Shown: positions 58,558 through 64,000 of the stretch, piece by piece
Layout: each line of letters starts with the position of its first letter
Position numbering within the stretch: position 1 is the stretch's first letter
From: Alistipes sp.
GTDB lineage: Bacteria > Bacteroidota > Bacteroidia > Bacteroidales > Rikenellaceae
NCBI RefSeq assembly: GCF_020026455.1
Contig: NZ_JAHHQJ010000007.1
Coordinates: 85,772 to 149,771 of the forward strand
Length of the DNA stretch: 64,000 nt
Direction: 5' to 3'
Translations under genes and position numbers: made by a program
Notes under the pieces: generated by a model
Told to the model about the DNA's origin: nothing
Databases searched by the model: none
What the model saw: only the letters and a program-made list of their open reading frames with translations

Positions 58558-60933
58558 TCAGAACGGATAGCCCACGCCGAAGTTGAGTGCCGTATTCTTC
58601 CACTTGAAATTGTGGATCCACCGCTCGCCCGAGGGGTTGTTGGGATTGTGCAGCTGAATACCCCAGTCGAGGCGCAGCACGGCAAACTTGATGTCGAAAC
58701 GCAGACCGAGCCCCGTGTTGAATCCCAGCTGCTTGTAGAAGCGGTCGAAGTGGAAGACCGTATCTTCCGACTCGCCCGAATAGTGCCGTATATACCAGAT
58801 GTTGCCCAGATCGAAGAAGGTGGCACCGTGGATCATCCCCCAGAGCGGGAAGCGCAGCTCGAGGTTGGCTTCCAACTTCACGTCGCCCGTCTGTACCGGG
58901 AAATCGTTGTGGGGATTGGCCACCGAACCCTGGCCGAGGGTTCGGGGCGTCCAGCCGCGCATGCCGTTGCTGCCGCCGCAATAGAACTGGCGGTCGAAAG
59001 GTACGGCCAACGAGTTGCCGTAGGCCATTGCCACTCCGCCGTAAAGCCGCCCCACCAGTGCCGCAGCGCCTCCCAACATGATTTTCCGGCTGACGCTCAA
59101 ATCCGTGCGGAAATACTGCGAATATTCGATGCCGAAAATCGTATATTGCTTCTTGCCCTTGGCCGGCGAGAAGAAGGCATGTTCGACGGCGTCGATCAGG
59201 TTGCCGGCCGTCTCGACATTGAAGCGGATGTTCGTGGCGTTTCCGCCCAGGTTCTTGCGCTGGTTATTATAACCATAGCTGAACGAAAGACCTCCGATGA
59301 ACTGGGTCTTGAAACTGTTGATCAGGTATTTGTTGGAGGTGTTGCCCAGAAATTCGGGATCGACCGGACGCGTCATGTCGACCACGTTGATGTCGATCGG
59401 CCGTAGCGAGAAGGACGAATAGCGGCTGTTGGTCCACATGTAGGTGATGCCGGCACTCGAAAGCGTACGGGCGTAATAGGGGCGGTCCTGAAAATTAATC
59501 GACAGCTCGGCCTTGGTCTTCGGCTGGTTCACCGAGCGGAAACGGCCCGTGCGCCAGGGCAGGAGGAACCGCGGGAAGGTCAGTCCGGCCGTGACGCCGA
59601 ATTCGGTGGCCCGTTTGCGCCGGGCATCGGGCGCCTTCATGAATTCGTAACCCGCCGTGAAGGAGAGGTCGAACGACTCCGCGCCCCGGAAAATATTGCG
59701 GTTCTGATAACCGACGGTGGCTTTCAGCCCGTAGAAACTCGACGTGGTGCTGCCCTCGAGGTCGACCTTGACGCTCTGCTTGAGCGTCGGCGTGCAGAGG
59801 ATGTTGCACGTCAGGTAGCCCTCGCGCGTGTAGAGCGTCTGCGTCGAATCGGCCGAAGCGCCGATGAAGGAGACCATATCGGTGACGTCGGCCGACTGGG
59901 GCTGCTCCTCGAAGGCGATTTTGGCACTCTTGAAATAGCCCAGCGCCATCAGGTCGGAATAGGCACGGTTGACCTGCGCCGAGTTGTAGACGTAGTTGGG
60001 ATAGAGCGGGACGGCCTGGCGGAGCACCGAAGGCCGCAGGTTGGGCCGTTTCTCGTAGATAATGTTCAGACCGCGGTAGTAGACCGTATCGAGACGCGAC
60101 AGCAGCGTCGTGTCGGTCCGTGCGACTGTGGGGTCGTAATCGGGGAAAATGTTGATCCGGTCGATGCGGTAGACCATGTTGTTGTCCATCACGGGCAGTC
60201 CGCGCTCGTCGTAGCCCGTGAGATACTGTTTGACGATCAGCCGCAGGTTGATCCGCCGCTCCTTCTCGAACATCCGCGCCGCGTAGGAGATGTTGTTGAC
60301 CGAAAAATTGTAGTAGCCCCGCTCCTTGAGGTAGGCGGCGATGCGTTCCCGCTCGGCATCGAGAACCGACACGTCGTAAATATCGCCCGCATGCAGCAGC
60401 GTATTGACGGTGTCGGGCAGCACGATCTGTTCGAGGAAGTTGTCCTGGAACTCGTAGGAGACGGAGTCGATGCGGTAAGGCTCTCCCTGGCGCGTGCGGA
60501 AGGTGACCGTCGCCCGCTTGCGGCGCGAAACGGTGTCGATCTCATAGGTCGCCTGCGAGGAGAAAAAACCCTTCGAGTCCATGTAGACCTTCAGGTTTTC
60601 GGCGCTCTTCCGGGTCAGCCCCAGGTCCAGCGTCACGGGCGCCTGCCCGATCTTGCGCTTCCAGTTGTTCCAGCGATTGTCCTTCGCGGGATCGGCCTGC
60701 TCGTAGAGCCAAACGTAGAAATTCGTCCCGAGGAAGCGCTTGTTGGGCGTCTGCCGCACGTACTTCTCCATGTCGGAAGCCGGGATGCGTTCCTGGCGGC
60801 GTGTGGACCTATCCTCCTCGACCCGGACTTTCTGCAGGAAATATTCGCCTTCGGGAATGTGACGCGTGACGCTGCACGCCGAGCACAGCAGGCCCAGCAG
60901 CGTAGCGGCGAGTATGCGACACAAGCCCCGCAC
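58558..60933 (-). CDS. tamL: TamL-type outer-membrane assembly lipoprotein (BamA/TamA-like)
   Basis: This 791-residue protein uses a GTG start at 60933, 4 bp past the nitroreductase stop. It opens with a lipoprotein-like signal (CRILAATLLGLLCSAC, Cys20; the -3 residue is Cys, not Leu), then SVTRHIPEGEYFLQKV, characteristic of TamL. Residues about 25-400 are POTRA-type repeats (YVYNSAQVNRAYSDLMALGY). The last about 390 residues are an Omp85 barrel with the RGW lock variant MRGWTPRTLGQG and a terminal Phe (FGVGYPF). TamL is the Bacteroidota variant of TamA, lipid-anchored at its N-terminus. A tamB gene is not seen nearby. Confidence 0.9.
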   Translation of the reverse strand: MRGLCRILAATLLGLLCSACSVTRHIPEGEYFLQKVRVEEDRSTRRQERIPASDMEKYVRQTPNKRFLGTNFYVWLYEQADPAKDNRWNNWKRKIGQAPVTLDLGLTRKSAENLKVYMDSKGFFSSQATYEIDTVSRRKRATVTFRTRQGEPYRIDSVSYEFQDNFLEQIVLPDTVNTLLHAGDIYDVSVLDAERERIAAYLKERGYYNFSVNNISYAARMFEKERRINLRLIVKQYLTGYDERGLPVMDNNMVYRIDRINIFPDYDPTVARTDTTLLSRLDTVYYRGLNIIYEKRPNLRPSVLRQAVPLYPNYVYNSAQVNRAYSDLMALGYFKSAKIAFEEQPQSADVTDMVSFIGASADSTQTLYTREGYLTCNILCTPTLKQSVKVDLEGSTTSSFYGLKATVGYQNRNIFRGAESFDLSFTAGYEFMKAPDARRKRATEFGVTAGLTFPRFLLPWRTGRFRSVNQPKTKAELSINFQDRPYYARTLSSAGITYMWTNSRYSSFSLRPIDINVVDMTRPVDPEFLGNTSNKYLINSFKTQFIGGLSFSYGYNNQRKNLGGNATNIRFNVETAGNLIDAVEHAFFSPAKGKKQYTIFGIEYSQYFRTDLSVSRKIMLGGAAALVGRLYGGVAMAYGNSLAVPFDRQFYCGGSNGMRGWTPRTLGQGSVANPHNDFPVQTGDVKLEANLELRFPLWGMIHGATFFDLGNIWYIRHYSGESEDTVFHFDRFYKQLGFNTGLGLRFDIKFAVLRLDWGIQLHNPNNPSGERWIHNFKWKNTALNFGVGYPF

Positions 60934-60937
60934 GGCA

Positions 60938-61684
60938 TCAGTTGTTGAAAAATCCCTTCTCTTTCAAAAGGGCGAAATAGGACTCCGAGATGGCCAGGTT
61001 ATCCTTGCGCACGTAACGCCGCTGGGTGAAGACCTTCGCCAGATTCGAGAGGCCGTTTTCCGCCAGCAGCTCTTTGGTGAACTCCGACTCTTCGCGCTCG
61101 GCCCAGAGTTCGTCGATCTCGGCGGCCGTGTAATCGGTATATTTCTCGTAGTGGACCACGGCTTCGAGCGGCAGGCGGTCGGTCAGCTCGGGCGACTCGT
61201 CGGGATAACCCATGACCACGGTGGTGAGCGGAATGACCCCCTTCGGAAGTTCCAGAATCCGCGAAATGTCGCCCGCGGTGTAGATCGTCGTGCCGAGGTA
61301 ACAGATGCCCAGACCGTGCATTTCGGCCTCGACGCAGAGGTTCTGCGCAGCCAGCAGGGCGTCGGTCGAAGCGTTCAGAAACCACGCGAAATTGTCGTAG
61401 GCCGGATCGGCATCGCGCTGCTCGCACCACATCGTGAACCGGTGAATATCGGCGCAGACGGTCACCAGGCACGGGGCCTGACGGACCATCGGCTGGTTGA
61501 AATGGCACGGCGCGAGCCGTTCGCGGAGCGTCTCGTCGCGGGTCACCACCAGTGAATAGAGCTGCATGTTGCCGCACGTCGAAGCGCGCGAGGCTGCTTC
61601 GAGACACTCGCGCAACACCTCCTCGGGGATGGGTGTCGGTCGGAATTTACGTATCGAACGATGCTTGAAAAGCACACTTTTCAT
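60938..61684 (-). CDS. Nitroreductase family protein
   Basis: This 248-residue protein begins MKSVLFKHRSIRKFRPTPIP, the FMN-binding RSIRKF motif of the nitroreductase family. Further family segments are MVRQAPCLVTVCAD, AAQNLCVEAEMHGLGICYLG and PLTTVVMGYPDESPEL. Nine more codons upstream are in frame, but this start aligns with the family. It is an NAD(P)H-dependent flavin reductase of unknown substrate. tamL begins 4 bp after its stop, so the two are transcribed together. Confidence 0.92.
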   Translation of the reverse strand: MKSVLFKHRSIRKFRPTPIPEEVLRECLEAASRASTCGNMQLYSLVVTRDETLRERLAPCHFNQPMVRQAPCLVTVCADIHRFTMWCEQRDADPAYDNFAWFLNASTDALLAAQNLCVEAEMHGLGICYLGTTIYTAGDISRILELPKGVIPLTTVVMGYPDESPELTDRLPLEAVVHYEKYTDYTAAEIDELWAEREESEFTKELLAENGLSNLAKVFTQRRYVRKDNLAISESYFALLKEKGFFNN

Positions 61685-61759
61685 AGAGATCTGTCTTTTG
61701 AATCCTGCCATAAACCATACAATCCGCCCGCCATTGCGCGTCCGGGCGGATATTTTTCA

Positions 61760-61767
61760 CAAAATTA
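61760..61767 (-). promoter_or_regulatory. -7 element for nitroreductase-tamL
   Basis: The minus strand reads TAATTTTG, about 75 bp before 61684. Confidence 0.5.
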
Positions 61768-61769
61768 GC

Positions 61770-61787
61770 AAAACTTTTAGAAGTTTT
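61770..61787. promoter_or_regulatory. Inverted repeat between divergent promoters
   Basis: AAAACTT, TTAG, AAGTTTT is an 18 bp near-palindrome lying exactly between the nitroreductase and dapF promoters. It could be an operator. Confidence 0.4.
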
Positions 61788-61789
61788 AC

Positions 61790-61797
61790 TATTTTTG
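61790..61797 (+). promoter_or_regulatory. -7 element for dapF
   Basis: TATTTTTG lies 22 bp before the dapF start at 61820. Confidence 0.6.
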
Positions 61798-61819
61798 CCA
61801 AGACATAACCATCCAAAAA

Positions 61820-62626
61820 ATGCAGACGGCATTTGCGAAATACGAAGGTGCAGGCAACGATTTCATCCTGATCGACAACCGCGAAGGCGGCTTCATGCCC
61901 CGTGCGGAGCTTATTGCTGCCTTGTGCGACCGCCATTTCGGCATCGGGGCCGACGGGCTGATCACCCTCGGCCGGAACGCGGAAACCGACTGTTCGATGC
62001 GCTATTACAACGCCGACGGGTCGGAAGGCGAGATGTGCGGCAACGGCGCCCGCTGCTTCGCGCTGTTCGCCGAACATCGGGGCATCGGCACCGAGACCAA
62101 GTTTTTCGAAGCCGCCGACGGGCTTCACTCCGCCCGCATCCGCCGTCTGGAGGGCACTTCGGGGGAGATCGAGCTGGGCATGATCGACGTGCGGGAGATC
62201 CGCACGGGCGACGGCTGGTGGTTTCTCAACACGGGCGTCCCGCACTACGTCGAATTTGTCGACGACCTCGAATCGGTCGACGTAACCGCCCGCGGACGCG
62301 CCATCCGCCGCGACACGGCACGCTTCCCACAGGGTACGAACGTCAATTTCGTGCAGATCGCCGGCGAGGGCATGATCCGCATGCGCACCTACGAACGCGG
62401 CGTGGAGGACGAGACCCGCGCCTGCGGCACGGGAGCCACGGCCGCAGCCATCGTGACGGCCTTCGCACTACAGCCCCAGACGACCGATTTCCGCATTACC
62501 GTACCCGGAGGAGCTCTTGCGGTACGGTTTTCGCATGCACAGGGAACACAAATCTATACGGACATCCGCCTGACGGGACCGGCACGCCGCGTCTTCGAAG
62601 GGGTGTTCGACACCGAAAATTTCTAA
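61820..62626 (+). CDS. dapF: Diaminopimelate epimerase
   Basis: This 268-residue enzyme converts LL-DAP to meso-DAP for peptidoglycan and lysine. Both catalytic cysteines are present: MCGNGARCFALF (Cys of EMCGNGARC) and TRACGTGATAAAIV. Other segments are FAKYEGAGNDFILIDNR and FGIGADGLITLG. It is the first gene of dapF, small acidic protein and alpha/beta hydrolase. Confidence 0.97.
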   Translation: MQTAFAKYEGAGNDFILIDNREGGFMPRAELIAALCDRHFGIGADGLITLGRNAETDCSMRYYNADGSEGEMCGNGARCFALFAEHRGIGTETKFFEAADGLHSARIRRLEGTSGEIELGMIDVREIRTGDGWWFLNTGVPHYVEFVDDLESVDVTARGRAIRRDTARFPQGTNVNFVQIAGEGMIRMRTYERGVEDETRACGTGATAAAIVTAFALQPQTTDFRITVPGGALAVRFSHAQGTQIYTDIRLTGPARRVFEGVFDTENF

Positions 62627-62645
62627 ACCAAGTACTCATTTCCCC

Positions 62646-62837
62646 ATGAAAACACAAAAGGGAATCCGCGAACACGATGCGGACGAACTTCGGAAAGCCA
62701 AACGTCTCGAACCGATGCGCAAGAGCGGCAAGGAGCGCCACGCGCTTTACAGCAGTTTCGACGAAGAGGATGAGGAGGAGATCCTGCCCCTCAAACGCGA
62801 ATCCGTTCTCGACTACCTCGACGAAGAGGAGGAATAA
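62646..62837 (+). CDS. Small acidic hypothetical protein
   Basis: This 63-residue protein begins MKTQKGIREHDADELRKAKR and ends SVLDYLDEEEE. The first half is basic (RKAKRLEPMRKSGKERH) and the second is acidic (DEEDEEEILPL), so it is strongly bipolar. It is encoded 19 bp after dapF and 11 bp before the hydrolase, in the same orientation. I recognise no family. It has no signal peptide or membrane helix. It is likely real, given its spacing. Confidence 0.65.
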   Translation: MKTQKGIREHDADELRKAKRLEPMRKSGKERHALYSSFDEEDEEEILPLKRESVLDYLDEEEE

Positions 62838-62848
62838 ATTCAGCTGCA

Positions 62849-63649
62849 ATGATCGAAAAATTCATCATGGCGGGTCCCACCGCCCTGCATGTCTGCGACT
62901 CCCAGAAGGGAGACAAATGCGTCGTGCTCCTGCACGGCTATCTCGAATCGATGCTCGTTTGGGAGGATTTCGTTCCATTTCTCTACAAAGAGCTTCGCGT
63001 GGTCACGCTGGATCTGCCCGGCCATGGCATCTCGATCGTCACGGGCGAAGAGCATTCGATGGAATTCCTCGCCGACACGGTGGCCGACGCGCTCCGGGCG
63101 CTGGAAATCCCCCGCTGCACGCTTGTCGGCCATTCGATGGGCGGCTACGTAGCCCTGGCCTTCTGCGAACGGCATCCCGAGATGCTCGACGGAGTTGTCC
63201 TGCTAAGCTCGACCCCGAACGCCGACACGCCGGAGAAGGCCGAGAACCGCCACCGCGAAATCGCCCTTGTAAAGGCAGGGAAAAAGGAGATGCTGGCCCG
63301 CGTGGCTCCCGAAGCGGGCTTTGCCGAGGACAACCGCACCCGGATGAAAGACTACATCGAGGACCTTACCGAACAGGTCGCCGTCACCGAGGACGAAGGT
63401 ATCGTAGCCTTGCTCAACGGCATGATTGCCCGCAAGGACCGGAATGAAATGCTGCGCACCTCGAAGGTTCCCCAGCTCTTCATCCTCGGGCGCAAAGACA
63501 ACTACATCCCTATCGAAGCGGCCGAAAAACTGGTGGAAGGGCATCCGCAGGCGCGGATCGTATGGCTCGAAAACAGCGGGCACATGGGATTTCTGGAGGA
63601 GCCGGAAACCACGGCCCGGGCGATCCTCGATTTCGTCGAGGGCAAATAG
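62849..63649 (+). CDS. Alpha/beta hydrolase
   Basis: This 266-residue protein begins MIEKFIMAGPTALHVCDSQK. The fold motifs are LLHGYLESMLVWEDF (oxyanion), DLPGHGIS, the nucleophile elbow VGHSMGGYVALAF (Ser in GHSMGG), FILGRKDNYIP with the catalytic Asp, and NSGHMGFLEEP with the catalytic His. It is cytoplasmic; esterase or C-C hydrolase activity is possible, and the substrate is unknown. It is the last gene of the dapF unit; no terminator is seen after it. Confidence 0.92.
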   Translation: MIEKFIMAGPTALHVCDSQKGDKCVVLLHGYLESMLVWEDFVPFLYKELRVVTLDLPGHGISIVTGEEHSMEFLADTVADALRALEIPRCTLVGHSMGGYVALAFCERHPEMLDGVVLLSSTPNADTPEKAENRHREIALVKAGKKEMLARVAPEAGFAEDNRTRMKDYIEDLTEQVAVTEDEGIVALLNGMIARKDRNEMLRTSKVPQLFILGRKDNYIPIEAAEKLVEGHPQARIVWLENSGHMGFLEEPETTARAILDFVEGK

Positions 63650-63711
63650 CAGCGCATTTCCACAATCCGCGAACTGCGTTCCGCGGCCCGTTCCCCAATT
63701 CGGGCAGCAAC

Positions 63712-63978
63712 TATACCTATCTCGCCATTCAGGTCCCGACGTTCAGCCCGGCATTGAATCCCGGCATTCGGACCGCTGCAATTGGGTTCGGTATTTGATT
63801 TGCTATTCGGCTTCGGTATTTGGGGCCGGCATTTTGGGCCGAGCATTTATCCCGACGTCTACCCTCCCCCGGCATTTAGCCCGGTATCTGGGGCTGGCAT
63901 TTGGGATCGAGCATTGGATCCAGACGTGCTGCTTCAGCATTAAGTTCCCAGCATTGAGGTTAGGCACTTGGACCATTC
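63712..63978. repeat. About 20-unit degenerate 11-16 bp tandem repeat
   Basis: After the hydrolase stop, units ending CATT, GTATT or GCAATT follow one another with gaps of 11-16 bp. Typical units are GAATCCCGGCATT, TGGGGCCGGCATT and AAGTTCCCAGCATT. Consensus is about NNNNNCCGGCATT. Individual units are diverged, with a few decayed ones (GACGTCT, GTATCT). No reading frame is supported. The window ends shortly after it. Confidence 0.8.
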
Positions 63979-64000
63979 GAAACCGGCTGCGCCTACAAGG

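Overview
The window is a gene-dense, GC-rich stretch of a Bacteroidota chromosome. The evidence is the repeated promoter motif TAnnTTTG (several copies have TTTG 19-20 bp upstream), the L28-L33-DUF4295 cluster, a uppS-bamA-ompH-ompH locus, a TamL-type lipoprotein and a 6S-like RNA between zapA and rny. High GC with this gene set suggests Alistipes or a related Rikenellaceae; that is inference. There are 57 complete or near-complete protein genes, one partial gene at the left edge and one probable structured RNA. I saw no tRNA, rRNA, insertion sequence, prophage or CRISPR array.

Layout: 1-8.2 kb holds a partial Gfo/Idh/MocA oxidoreductase, an SGNH hydrolase, a DUF3127 protein with an SSB-like acidic tip, two FKBP lipoproteins, NhaA and an arginase-family enzyme. 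8.3-12.8 kb holds pdxB, pyrD, cinA and the L28/L33/DUF4295 cluster. 12.9-15.8 kb is a minus-strand pair: a GT8-GT4 fusion glycosyltransferase and a secreted protein with a Pro/Ala/Thr linker. 16-22.2 kb holds ftsY-rimO, a coiled-coil gene, zapA, the probable 6S RNA, rny and an HD hydrolase. 22.4-25.9 kb has a dihydroorotate-dehydrogenase-like protein, gcvT and a GNAT-like protein. 26-33.3 kb has a 993-residue receiver/ATP-grasp protein, gdhA, pgi and gpsA.

33.4-43.1 kb is the elongasome block mreB-mreC-mreD-PBP2-rodA, continuing with almost no spacing into a Ca2+-type P-ATPase and a PAP2 phosphatase. 43.1-48.8 kb holds a lipoprotein, a membrane-anchored rubrerythrin-like protein, yebC, a VOC protein, a Sua5/YrdC protein, a thioesterase and two divergent EamA transporters. 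48.9-63.6 kb holds pdxJ-SGNH-cca, nadK, uppS-bamA-ompH-ompH, an AraC regulator, nitroreductase-tamL, and dapF with a small acidic protein and an alpha/beta hydrolase.

Functionally the window is dominated by envelope construction (MreBCD/PBP2/RodA, UppS, DapF, BamA, two Skp-like chaperones, TamL, two FKBP lipoproteins), with vitamin B6 (pdxB, pdxJ), NADP (nadK), pyrimidine (pyrD) and central carbon/nitrogen enzymes. The most unusual material is non-coding: several intergenic regions are built of degenerate short tandem repeats (periods about 11-16, 15-16, 27-29 and 72 bp) of no obvious type. The least understood protein is the 993-residue receiver/ATP-grasp fusion.
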